From NCBI GenBank assembly GCA_002422545.1, contig DIWF01000019.1:384-26171 (forward strand): a DNA stretch of 25,788 bases. Direction: 5' to 3'. The notes under the pieces are model-generated. The model was not told where the DNA came from, ran no database searches, and saw nothing but the letters and a program-made list of their open reading frames with translations. Positions 1 to 6,581 of the stretch are shown piece by piece. Made by a program: the position numbers and the translations under genes. How positions within the stretch are numbered: the first letter of the stretch is position 1; each line of letters begins with the position of its first letter. The stretch is from Firmicutes bacterium UBA6113 (GTDB taxonomy: Bacteria; Bacillota; Clostridia; Tissierellales; Sedimentibacteraceae).

Positions 1-964
1 CTGAACCGTTGACTCCAGCAAATGGTTTTTCGTGCAGCAGGCATACCATACCATGTCTGATGGCGATTTTCTGCATCGTCTCCATAGTCAGCTGGTTGTG
101 GTCGGTTGCTACGTTGACTGTTTGGAATATCGGCGCCAGCTCATACTGTGCAGGTGCGACTTCGTTGTGCTGAGTTTTAGCAGAGACTCCCAGTTTCCAG
201 AGTTCGACGTTAATGTCGTTCATATAGGATGCTACACGCTCATGAATGCTGCCGAAGTAATGGTCTTCCATCTCCTGTCCTTTGGGGGAAGGAGCGCCAA
301 ACAGCGTACGTCCGCAGAGCAGAAGATCGAGTCTGTCTTGAACGAATCTCTCGTCAACCAGGAAATATTCCTGCTCGGGTCCGAGGGTTGATATCACCCG
401 GTTGGATTTTGTTACGCCAAGTGCGCGCAATACTCTCATAGCCTGCACATTCAAAGCGTCCATTGAGCGGAGCAGAGGGGTCTTTTTATCCAGCGCCTGA
501 CCGTTGTATGAACAGAAAGCAGTGGGGATGAACATAGTGATGTTATCTCCATCTTCCTTCACAAACACAGGTGAGGTGCAGTCCCATGCGGTGTATCCGC
601 GGGCTTCATATGTAGCTCTCAACCCACCGGAAGGGAAGCTGGAAGCATCGGGTTCACCCTGTGTCAGCTCTTTACCGCTGAACTCCATTATGGTGCGGCC
701 ATCAGCAGTTGGCGAGATAAATGAATCGTGCTTTTCAGCAGTCATACCTGTCAATGGTTGGAACCAATGGCAGAAATGGGTGGCCCCCTTTTCAATTGCC
801 CAGTCCTTCATTGCATTTGCCACGACGTTGGCAACATTGATGTCGAGACTTTTGCCTTCAATTATTGTCTTCTTGTATGCCTTGTAAGTGTCTTTAGGCA
901 GTCTTTCTTTCATTACGTCATCGTTAAATACCATGCTTCCGAAAATCTCTGAAATATTGCTCAT
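1..964 (-). CDS. glnN: Glutamine synthetase type III (GlnN), N-terminal part, cut by window edge
   Basis: Translation of the reverse strand from ATG at 964 starts MSNISEIFGSMVFNDDVMK and stays open to base 1 (321 codons). It includes ATHFCHWFQPLTG, SFPSGGLRATYEARGYTAWD and STLGPEQEYFLVD, all hallmarks of the type III family of about 700 residues, so roughly the first 45 percent of the gene is present. The enzyme makes glutamine from glutamate, ammonia and ATP in the cytoplasm. The start is supported by GGAGGT at 969-974. The gene diverges from the type I synthetase at 1435. Its base composition is richer in G+C than the neighbours (for example 31 of 60 bases in 61-120). Its 5' leader carries a terminator-like hairpin (see 981-1017). 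Family assignment is very secure; regulation is inferred. Confidence 0.95.
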   Translation of the reverse strand, partial: MSNISEIFGSMVFNDDVMKERLPKDTYKAYKKTIIEGKSLDINVANVVANAMKDWAIEKGATHFCHWFQPLTGMTAEKHDSFISPTADGRTIMEFSGKELTQGEPDASSFPSGGLRATYEARGYTAWDCTSPVFVKEDGDNITMFIPTAFCSYNGQALDKKTPLLRSMDALNVQAMRVLRALGVTKSNRVISTLGPEQEYFLVDERFVQDRLDLLLCGRTLFGAPSPKGQEMEDHYFGSIHERVASYMNDINVELWKLGVSAKTQHNEVAPAQYELAPIFQTVNVATDHNQLTMETMQKIAIRHGMVCLLHEKPFAGVNGS

Positions 965-980
965 ATTTACCTCCGTATAC

Positions 981-1017
981 AAAAAAGGCGCGTAGGTCTA
1001 AAAACCTAAGCGCCTTT
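981..1017 (-). terminator. Terminator-like attenuator hairpin in the glnN leader
   Basis: On the minus strand an 8-bp outer stem (AAAGGCGC with GCGCCTTT), one mismatch and a 5-bp inner stem (TAGGT with ACCTA) enclose a six-base loop TTTTAG, followed at once by a run of T (981-986). It lies between the predicted glnN promoter and the ribosome site, within about 10-45 bases of the likely transcript start. That is the arrangement of a leader attenuator. No gene on this strand ends here, so it is not a simple 3' terminator. Confidence 0.75.
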
Positions 1018-1032
1018 GCTTATTATAGATGA

Positions 1033-1062
1033 ATGATACATTATGGGATAGGCCTCTGTCAA
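1033..1062 (-). promoter_or_regulatory. Predicted sigma-A promoter of glnN
   Basis: Reverse strand TTGACA (1057-1062) and TATCAT (1033-1038) are separated by 18 bases. A perfect TATAAT also lies at 1022-1027 but has no well-spaced -35. Transcription would start near 1026 and run directly into the hairpin at 984-1017. Confidence 0.6.
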
Positions 1063-1127
1063 GAACTTTTTTAATTTATTTTTTCACTCATAAATTGCAA
1101 TTTATGTGCATAAATTTTAAAAAGGAC

Positions 1128-1156
1128 TTGACAAACGGTACCTCATATAATAAAAT
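1128..1156 (+). promoter_or_regulatory. Predicted sigma-A promoter of the glnA-ANTAR operon
   Basis: TTGACA (1128-1133) and TAAAAT (1151-1156) are spaced by 17 bases. Transcription would begin near 1163, leaving a leader of about 270 bases before the glnA start at 1435. Confidence 0.7.
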
Positions 1157-1175
1157 TTTTTCAACAAGAACAAAG

Positions 1176-1233
1176 GCGTTCATTGCGGCATTGATTGTAC
1201 TGGTAGACAATTGCGCCGCAGTGCGCTTTTTTT
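1176..1233 (+). terminator. Intrinsic terminator/attenuator in the glnA leader, possible ANTAR target
   Basis: ATTGCGGC (1182-1189) pairs with GCCGCAGT (1215-1222, one T-G wobble). An outer GCG/CGC extends it (1176-1178 with 1224-1226), and seven T follow (1227-1233). The top of the hairpin is ATTGT/ACAAT (1194-1198 with 1207-1211) around an eight-base loop that starts ACTGGT, with A at position 1 and G at position 4. Known ANTAR target hairpins have a six-base loop with A1 and G4, so this is suggestive, but the loop here is eight bases and I do not see a clear first hairpin of the usual tandem pair. The terminator is well supported; ANTAR binding is inference. Confidence 0.75.
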
Positions 1234-1270
1234 ATATAATAGGAAAGTTATCTTTCCTATTATATAAAAA
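1229..1270. repeat. Perfect 19-bp inverted repeat in the glnA leader
   Basis: Bases 1229-1247 and 1252-1270 are perfectly complementary around the loop TTAT. The left arm begins inside the T-run of the preceding terminator. As RNA it would form a very stable AU-rich hairpin after the attenuator. It also contains a TATAAT (1235-1240). Confidence 0.9.
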
Positions 1271-1434
1271 CGAGGAGTGCATGTCGGACGTCCTTAACCT
1301 TAAGATGGGTGCGGAGTCAAAAACGCGTATGCATTTTTACGCAGTCGGGGGACATAGGTCCCCCTAGCGGAGTTGCAGAACAACTTTTTTAAAAAAGTTA
1401 TTGTAATAATGAAACTAGTTTCAGGAGGTGTAAC
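1271..1434 (+). promoter_or_regulatory. Structured remainder of the glnA leader
   Basis: This 164-base stretch carries no gene I can support. It holds small hairpins: GCGTA/TACGC (1325-1329 with 1338-1342), GGGGGAC/GTCCCCC (1347-1353 with 1358-1364, loop ATAG), and AGTTG/CAACT followed by T (about 1371-1390). It also has the palindrome AACTTTTTTAAAAAAGTT (1382-1399) and GAAACTAGTTTC (1411-1422), which abuts the ribosome site AGGAGG (1423-1428). I do not recognise a known riboswitch class. Confidence 0.5.
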
Positions 1435-2754
1435 ATGAAATATACCATTGATGAGGTTTTGCAGTTTGTAAACGACAATGACGTAAAATTTGTACGTCTG
1501 TCTTTTTGTGACATATTCGGAACCATTAAAAATATTTCCATTTTGTCCGAGGAGCTTCCAAGAGCATTTAAAAACGGCATTTCTTTTGACGCATCTTCAA
1601 TACGTGGATTTTTAAACATAGAGGAATCCGACCTTTTTTTGTATCCGGACCCCTCCACACTGGCAATTCTGCCATGGAGACCTCAGCAGGGAAGAGTTGT
1701 AAGATTTTACTGCGACATAAAATATCCCGACAAGACACCTTTTGAAGGTGACGGCAGAGCCATACTTTTAAAGGCAGTAAACAAAGCCCACGAAATGGGA
1801 TACAAAATTGAAATAGGCTCAGAATGTGAATTTTATCTTTTTGAAGAAGATGAAAAAGGAAATCCAACTAAAATTCCTCAGGACAATGCAGCATACTTTG
1901 ACGTAGCTCCTCTGGACAAGGGAGAAAACGTAAGAAGAGACATAAGCCTCACATTGGAGCAAATGGGGATTCTTCCGGAGTGCTCCCACCACGAACAGGG
2001 TCCCGGTCAAAATGAAATCGACTTTAAATACAGTGATGCCATGTCAGCTGCAGACAACTTGGTCACATTCAAATCCGTCGTAAAAACCATTGCTCACTTA
2101 AACGGTCTTTATGCTTCATTTATGCCGAAGCCTTTGAAAGATTGCAGCGGAAGCGGACTTCATATCAATATATCAATTTTGAAAGACAACGAGAATATTT
2201 TTGACAGCATAAAAAACAATAGTTCCAGAGAAGCTGAAAGTTTCATTGCAGGAATCTTGAACCGCATAAAAGAAATAACTGTTTTTTTAAATCCTCTCAC
2301 AAATTCCTACAACCGTCTAGGTAGCCATTCAGCTCCAAAATATGTGACATGGTCTTATCAAAACCGTTCACAGCTTGTGCGCATACCTGCAGCGGAAGGA
2401 ATATACTCAAGAATGGAACTTCGTTCTTCGGACCCAAGCTGCAATCCGTACTATGCATTTGCTCTTTTGATTTATGCCGGACTTGAAGGAATAGAAAACA
2501 ATATTGAACTGAAGAAACCATCAAACATAAATTTGTACCAAGCAAGCGAAGATACTTTGAAAAATTACGACACTATTCCGGACACGCTGGAAGAAGCAAT
2601 CAGGATTGCAGAAAAAAGCGAGTTTGTGGCTAAGAGTCTACCTTCAAACACTTTGAAAAAATATTTGTCCTTCAAGACAGATGAATGCATTTTGTGTGAA
2701 AAATCAGGGAATAAAGAAGAATTTGAGCACAACACATACTTTTACACAATATAA
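1435..2754 (+). CDS. glnA: Glutamine synthetase type I (alpha-like), with altered flap residue
   Basis: A 439-residue protein of normal length for type I glutamine synthetase, with beta-grasp and catalytic domains. Visible active-site elements are ECE (E130, E132), EQGPGQNE (E187, E194), GSGLHI (H243), NRSQLVRIP (309-318) and MELR (E328). No adenylylation Tyr motif is evident, as in alpha-type enzymes. One oddity: the segment that in canonical enzymes reads VPGYEAP, carrying the flap glutamate (E327 in Salmonella), is LGSHSAP here (295-301), so that Glu is Ser. AGGAGG at 1423 fixes the start. An ANTAR regulator follows 30 bases after the stop, a pairing known from clostridial glnA-nitR. The role is ammonia assimilation, or a specialised ligase or regulatory paralogue if the flap change matters. 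Confidence 0.93.
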   Translation: MKYTIDEVLQFVNDNDVKFVRLSFCDIFGTIKNISILSEELPRAFKNGISFDASSIRGFLNIEESDLFLYPDPSTLAILPWRPQQGRVVRFYCDIKYPDKTPFEGDGRAILLKAVNKAHEMGYKIEIGSECEFYLFEEDEKGNPTKIPQDNAAYFDVAPLDKGENVRRDISLTLEQMGILPECSHHEQGPGQNEIDFKYSDAMSAADNLVTFKSVVKTIAHLNGLYASFMPKPLKDCSGSGLHINISILKDNENIFDSIKNNSSREAESFIAGILNRIKEITVFLNPLTNSYNRLGSHSAPKYVTWSYQNRSQLVRIPAAEGIYSRMELRSSDPSCNPYYAFALLIYAGLEGIENNIELKKPSNINLYQASEDTLKNYDTIPDTLEEAIRIAEKSEFVAKSLPSNTLKKYLSFKTDECILCEKSGNKEEFEHNTYFYTI

Positions 2755-2784
2755 TATTTATCATTGACAAGGGGTGGTGATTTC

Positions 2785-3354
2785 ATGAACAGTGTGCTTG
2801 TTGTGTCAAGTTCCGACAAAGGAATAGAGCTTTTGTCCCAGCTTTTGAACACGAATACTGTATGCTCAACCGCAACAGCATCAAGCAGCGGCGAAGCAAG
2901 AAGAATGCTTAATAATTTTGAATATGACCTGGTAGTAATCAACGCTCCTTTAAAAGACGAGTTTGGAGACAATCTTGCAGTTACTGTAACCGAAATCAGC
3001 GCTTCTGGAGTCATAATAGTTGTAAAGAGCGAAATTGCCGATGACATATCAGCCAAGGTTGAAGACAGCGGCGTATTGGTAGTTTCAAAGCCAATAATAA
3101 AGCAGGTTTTCTTTCAGTCGCTTAAGCTTGCCCTGGCTTCAAGAAAAAGAATAACGGGTCTAAAAAACGAGAACATACATCTTCAGCAAAAAATTGAAGA
3201 AATAAGGATTGTAACAAGAGCAAAATGCGTTCTGATACAATATCTCAATATGACAGAAAATCAGGCCCACCGCTATATAGAAAAGCAGGCAATGGATATG
3301 AGGACAACAAGAGATCAAATTGCGCAGAATATTTTGAAGACATACGAAACGTAA
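2785..3354 (+). CDS. ANTAR-domain antitermination regulator with degenerate receiver (NitR-like)
   Basis: A 189-residue protein: receiver-like domain at about 1-115, a short coiled region (about 118-135) and a C-terminal ANTAR RNA-binding domain (about 138-185: RAKCVLIQYLNMTENQAHR, then QAMDMRTTRDQIAQNIL). ANTAR proteins bind leader RNA hairpins and prevent termination. The receiver lacks the usual phospho-acceptor: the DLVVIN strand has Asn (N53) where Asp is expected, and the N-terminal acidic pair is also missing, so phosphorylation is unlikely. I chose ATG 2785 over an upstream TTG at 2764 because GGGGTGGTGA (2771-2780) is well placed for it. It is co-transcribed with glnA, so the likely targets are the attenuators in the glnA and glnN leaders (inference). 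Confidence 0.88.
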   Translation: MNSVLVVSSSDKGIELLSQLLNTNTVCSTATASSSGEARRMLNNFEYDLVVINAPLKDEFGDNLAVTVTEISASGVIIVVKSEIADDISAKVEDSGVLVVSKPIIKQVFFQSLKLALASRKRITGLKNENIHLQQKIEEIRIVTRAKCVLIQYLNMTENQAHRYIEKQAMDMRTTRDQIAQNILKTYET

Positions 3355-3393
3355 CTAAAATTAATAATTAAGAGTTAATAATTAATAATTAAG

Positions 3394-3428
3394 AAGAGGC
3401 AATATGAGGAATGCATTGTCTCTTTTTA
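3394..3428 (+). terminator. Terminator of the glnA-ANTAR operon
   Basis: AAGAGGCAAT (3394-3403) pairs with ATTGTCTCTT (3415-3424, one G-T wobble) around an 11-base loop, followed by a T-run. Just upstream (3355-3393) is AT-rich DNA with repeated TTAATAATTAAGAG-like words. Confidence 0.75.
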
Positions 3429-3488
3429 TTTTGCCCGTGATGAATTTATATGTAATAGTAATAAAAAAACAGATACTCCAAATAATGT

Positions 3489-3517
3489 TTGATTATGTCA
3501 TAATAATGTGATATTAT
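3489..3517 (+). promoter_or_regulatory. Predicted promoter of the c-di-GMP riboswitch transcript
   Basis: TTGATT (3489-3494) and TATTAT (3512-3517) with 17-base spacing. The transcript would begin near 3524, shortly before the riboswitch core. Confidence 0.5.
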
Positions 3518-3540
3518 TATAGTAAATAAAATTCAACTTC

Positions 3541-3628
3541 AACCGATAATGGCAAAGCTGACGAAAGTTAGCGACGCAAAGCTACAGGGCCTTTAAAATG
3601 GCAGCCAGCTAACGAAAGGGGTTTTTTT
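3541..3628 (+). ncRNA. c-di-GMP-I (GEMM-I) riboswitch with terminator-like platform
   Basis: The core shows the class signature in order: GGCAAAG, a 6-bp P2 stem GCTGAC/GTTAGC capped by a GAAA tetraloop, then GACGCAAAGC followed by TACAGGGCC, a short P3, and GGCAGCCAGC. These match the conserved GGCAAA, GACGCAAAGC and CAGCC elements of the c-di-GMP-I class. Downstream, CCTTT (3590-3594) can pair with AAAGG (3615-3619) before seven T (3622-3628), a plausible terminator competing with the folded aptamer. The P1 stem looks weak, so on/off polarity cannot be predicted. It controls the secreted protein gene at 3674. Confidence 0.88.
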
Positions 3629-3673
3629 ATTTCCTTCAAAGAGCAGGTTGAAGAATAATGGAGGTTAAGGGAA

Positions 3674-4066
3674 ATGTACAAAAGATTAAAAAAAGTAACA
3701 TCAGTAATTCTTATTATGATCAGCTTGATGACGTTGTTTGGACCTGCAGCATTTGCAGCGGAAACATCAGCTGTGACAGCCAGTGACATTATAATGAAAA
3801 GGGTTGATAAAACCAATGATTATGTTTATAATGCCATTGAAGTCGCTGTAAAGCAGGCGGAAATTGAAGTTCTCAATGAAAACAAGAGTGAAAACATTGA
3901 TTTAATCATTGATAAAATCATTGAAAAATTGCTTGAAAAGACAGAATCAAAGGTGGATAAACTTATTACAGCTGCTGCCGAAGAAGGAATTGAAATCACC
4001 AGGACATATATTGAAGTAGTGATATACGACAGAACAATCCTGGTGGACCCGTGCTACGCACATTAA
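3674..4066 (+). CDS. Small secreted protein of unknown function under c-di-GMP riboswitch
   Basis: A 130-residue protein with a clear signal peptide: positively charged start (YKRLKK), hydrophobic core to about residue 22, and an AFA-A cleavage site near 28. The mature part of about 100 residues is charged and mostly predicted helical (Lys/Glu/Ile-rich, about 48-100) and ends with a short beta-like tail containing one Cys (DPCYAH). GGAGG at 3660-3664 serves the start. I do not recognise the family. A role in adhesion, matrix or surface life would fit c-di-GMP control but is inference only. A terminator follows directly, so it is a single-gene transcript. Confidence 0.8.
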   Translation: MYKRLKKVTSVILIMISLMTLFGPAAFAAETSAVTASDIIMKRVDKTNDYVYNAIEVAVKQAEIEVLNENKSENIDLIIDKIIEKLLEKTESKVDKLITAAAEEGIEITRTYIEVVIYDRTILVDPCYAH

Positions 4067-4076
4067 TTTAAGAGTT

Positions 4077-4104
4077 AAGGAGGGAGTAATCTCTCCTTTT
4101 ATTT
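4077..4104 (+). terminator. Terminator after the secreted protein gene
   Basis: A 9-bp stem (4077-4085 with 4090-4098, one G-T wobble) with a GTAA loop, followed by TTTTATTTTATT. Confidence 0.8.
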
Positions 4105-4173
4105 TATTTAGCATGCAGATGAATTTTTAATTTAATGTTTATTATAATTTAGGATTCCTTTTAGTAAATAATA

Positions 4174-4182
4174 TGCTATAAT
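4174..4182 (+). promoter_or_regulatory. Extended -10 promoter of the HD-GYP gene
   Basis: TGCTATAAT is a perfect extended -10 element about 27 bases before the start codon; the -35 region is poor, as is usual for extended -10 promoters. Confidence 0.5.
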
Positions 4183-4208
4183 TATTATATTTCTTAAGGA
4201 GTGAATTA

Positions 4209-5117
4209 ATGGACGGGTTATTTATTTGTAAAGACAAAAAATATATTGATCAGGTCAGAGGGACTTCAATACTTAGCCTTCTTGCCAGGAAAGATGACAT
4301 GGAAATCATGTTATATGAATTCACGGCTGAGCGGCCAAACAGTATCACTCCGGGAAATACCGCCGGACTGATGGAGTTTTACTACATATTGGAAGGATCA
4401 ATCATCATTGAAGAAGGCAGCAAATCAATCAGGATGCAAAAGGACGATTACTTTTATGTTAATAATATAAAAGAAACCGTGCCGTTCAGAACACTTACTG
4501 ATACAAAAATATTGTATATAACATCTCAGCCTGTTTATAATTTATTATATACATATACGGATGAATTAAGAAACTTGCTGGATAAATCCGAACAAAAGGA
4601 TGCATATACTTATAAACACAGCAAAAGGGTTCAGGATTATTCAGTAAAGATTGCCGGCAAATTGGGACTATCAGGCGAAATCAATTATACATTAGCTCTA
4701 GCATCGCTTTTTCATGATGTGGGTAAATGCTTCATTCCTGATGAGATTTTAAATAAACCATCCAAACTGAGCGATGAGGAATTCAACTACATTAAAAAGC
4801 ACAGCACATACAGTTCTGAATTATTGCATGGCAAATTTGTTGAGGACATATCCAAAATTGTTGAAGCACACCATGAAAGATTAGATGGATCGGGTTACCC
4901 TAAAGGGCTTAAGGGTGATGAAATCCGCATAGAAGCAAAAATCATAGCGGTAGCCGATTCCTACGATGCCATGACATCAAACAGGGCATATCGAAATGCT
5001 TGGACTCCGGAAGAGGCCATGAATGAAATAAAGCACTGTATCGGTACATTTTATGATAAAGACATAGTGCTTGCTTTAGAGAAGATTTTAATTGAAGAAG
5101 GAATTCTTACTAAATAA
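4209..5117 (+). CDS. Cupin/HD-GYP protein, probable c-di-GMP phosphodiesterase
   Basis: A 302-residue cytoplasmic protein with no membrane segment. Residues about 25-110 look like a cupin sensor (LMEFYYILEGSIIIEE and a matching second strand set). Residues about 130-300 form an HD-GYP domain: H137, HDVGK (169-173), HHERLDGSGYP (221-231) with the GYP triad, and D250 in VADSYDAMTSNRAYR. All metal ligands and the GYP motif are present, so it should hydrolyse c-di-GMP. The cupin could sense a small ligand or metal. AAGGAG at 4196-4201 supports the start. Lying next to a c-di-GMP riboswitch gene, it may lower the signal that the riboswitch reads. Confidence 0.88.
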   Translation: MDGLFICKDKKYIDQVRGTSILSLLARKDDMEIMLYEFTAERPNSITPGNTAGLMEFYYILEGSIIIEEGSKSIRMQKDDYFYVNNIKETVPFRTLTDTKILYITSQPVYNLLYTYTDELRNLLDKSEQKDAYTYKHSKRVQDYSVKIAGKLGLSGEINYTLALASLFHDVGKCFIPDEILNKPSKLSDEEFNYIKKHSTYSSELLHGKFVEDISKIVEAHHERLDGSGYPKGLKGDEIRIEAKIIAVADSYDAMTSNRAYRNAWTPEEAMNEIKHCIGTFYDKDIVLALEKILIEEGILTK

Positions 5118-5145
5118 GGAATTTGGGCGTTTCCCAAATTCCTTT
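5116..5145 (+). terminator. Terminator after the HD-GYP gene
   Basis: A 12-bp stem (5116-5127 with 5133-5144) with loop CGTTT; the stem begins inside the stop codon. A TTTCCTTT tail follows. It may also slow transcripts of the convergent gatB. Confidence 0.75.
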
Positions 5146-5162
5146 CCTTTAATTCTTAATTC

Positions 5163-6581
5163 TTAATTTTTCAGTATTAATTCTTTAACTATTTCCGTGG
5201 CTTTAGCTGCATCTGCCTTGCCCTTTGTTTCCTTCATGATGAATCCTATTATGGAACCTATGGCTTTTTCCTTGCCGTTTTTGTATTCTTCTGCAGCCTT
5301 TTGGTTATTTGCGACTGCTTTTTCACATATAGCCCTTAAATCACCTTCATCAATTCCTTCCATATCGCTTTCGGAAATGAAACTCATGACGCTTTTTCCA
5401 GTATCAAGCATTTGCTCAAGAACATTTCTTGCCATGTTTGAACTCAGTTTTTTGTTTTCAGTCAACAGCACAAGTTCGTTTAATTGTTCAGGAGAAATCT
5501 TGATTGAAAATTCTTCCTTTTCCGTATCTGTTTGCAGTCGTCTGAACATCTGTCCCAAGATGTAGTTTGAAACAAGCTTCTTGTTCGTTACATCTTTGCA
5601 TGATCTTTCAAAATACTCAGCTATTTTTTTGTATTTTGTCAAAAGCTCAGCATCATCAAATGGAAGAGCGAATTCTTCCGTAAAACGCTTTAATTTTTCT
5701 CCCGGAAGTTCCGGTAGAGATTTCTTGATATTTTTTATTTCATCTTCTGAAATTGCAATTGTAACAAGGTCAGGGTCTCTGAAATACCTGTAATCATCGG
5801 CATCTTCCTTGCTGCGCATGCTTTCTGTGGTATTTTGTTCAGCATTGTATCTTCTGGTTTCTTGCACCACACATCCGCCGTTTTCAAGGATGTCTACCTG
5901 TCTGTTAAACTCATATTCCATTGCCTTTGCAATGAAGTTTAAGGAGTTCATGTTCTTGATTTCTGCTCTTGTTCCGAATTTTTCTTCACCATTTTTCCTG
6001 ACAGAAATGTTCACATCGCATCTTAAGGAACCTTCCTGCATCTTAACATCCGATACTCCTATATATTTCATTATGAGTCTTAGTTTTTCAATGTATTCGA
6101 CTGCTTCCTCAATGCTTCTTATGTCAGGCTCTGACACTATTTCAATAAGAGGAACTCCTCCCCTGTTGTAGTCAATGTATGTGTCTCCTCTTTCATGAAT
6201 GAGCTTACCTGCATCTTCTTCAATATGAATTCTAGTAATGTTTATATTCTTGCCTGATGACAATGCGATGTATCCACTTTCACACAGCGGTTTATCGTAC
6301 TGTGAAATCTGGTACGCCTTTGGAAGGTCCGGATACACATAGTTTTTTCGGTCCATCTTTGAAATGTTTCTGATTCTGCAGTTTGTGGCAAGCCCTGCCT
6401 TCACAGCATATTCAACAACTGCCTTGTTTAATTTAGGAAGTGTTCCCGGAAGACCTATGCACACAGGACAGCAATGTGTATTTGAATCTCCGCCGAACTC
6501 CGTTGTGCATTGGCAGAATATTTTTGTCTTAGTTGAAAGCTCCACATGAGTTTCAAGTCCTGCTACCATTTCCCAGCTCAT
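5163..6581 (-). CDS. gatB: Asp-tRNA(Asn)/Glu-tRNA(Gln) amidotransferase subunit B
   Basis: A 472-residue protein of normal length. The N-terminal catalytic GatB domain starts WEMVAGLETHVELSTKTKIFC and contains CPVCIGLPGTLP, NRGGVPLIEIVSEPD and MQEGSLRCDVNISVR. The C-terminal YqeY-like tail (about 330-470) binds tRNA. The subunit phosphorylates and transamidates misacylated Asp-tRNA(Asn) or Glu-tRNA(Gln) using ammonia from GatA. Its start overlaps the gatA stop in an ATGA, indicating translational coupling. It is the last gene of the aspS-gatCAB operon. Confidence 0.96.
   Translation of the reverse strand: MSWEMVAGLETHVELSTKTKIFCQCTTEFGGDSNTHCCPVCIGLPGTLPKLNKAVVEYAVKAGLATNCRIRNISKMDRKNYVYPDLPKAYQISQYDKPLCESGYIALSSGKNINITRIHIEEDAGKLIHERGDTYIDYNRGGVPLIEIVSEPDIRSIEEAVEYIEKLRLIMKYIGVSDVKMQEGSLRCDVNISVRKNGEEKFGTRAEIKNMNSLNFIAKAMEYEFNRQVDILENGGCVVQETRRYNAEQNTTESMRSKEDADDYRYFRDPDLVTIAISEDEIKNIKKSLPELPGEKLKRFTEEFALPFDDAELLTKYKKIAEYFERSCKDVTNKKLVSNYILGQMFRRLQTDTEKEEFSIKISPEQLNELVLLTENKKLSSNMARNVLEQMLDTGKSVMSFISESDMEGIDEGDLRAICEKAVANNQKAAEEYKNGKEKAIGSIIGFIMKETKGKADAAKATEIVKELILKN

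Noticed and set aside
1029..1367. 112-codon plus-strand frame in the glnA leader
   Set aside because: It crosses the promoter, terminator and hairpins, has no ribosome site and no recognisable protein features.
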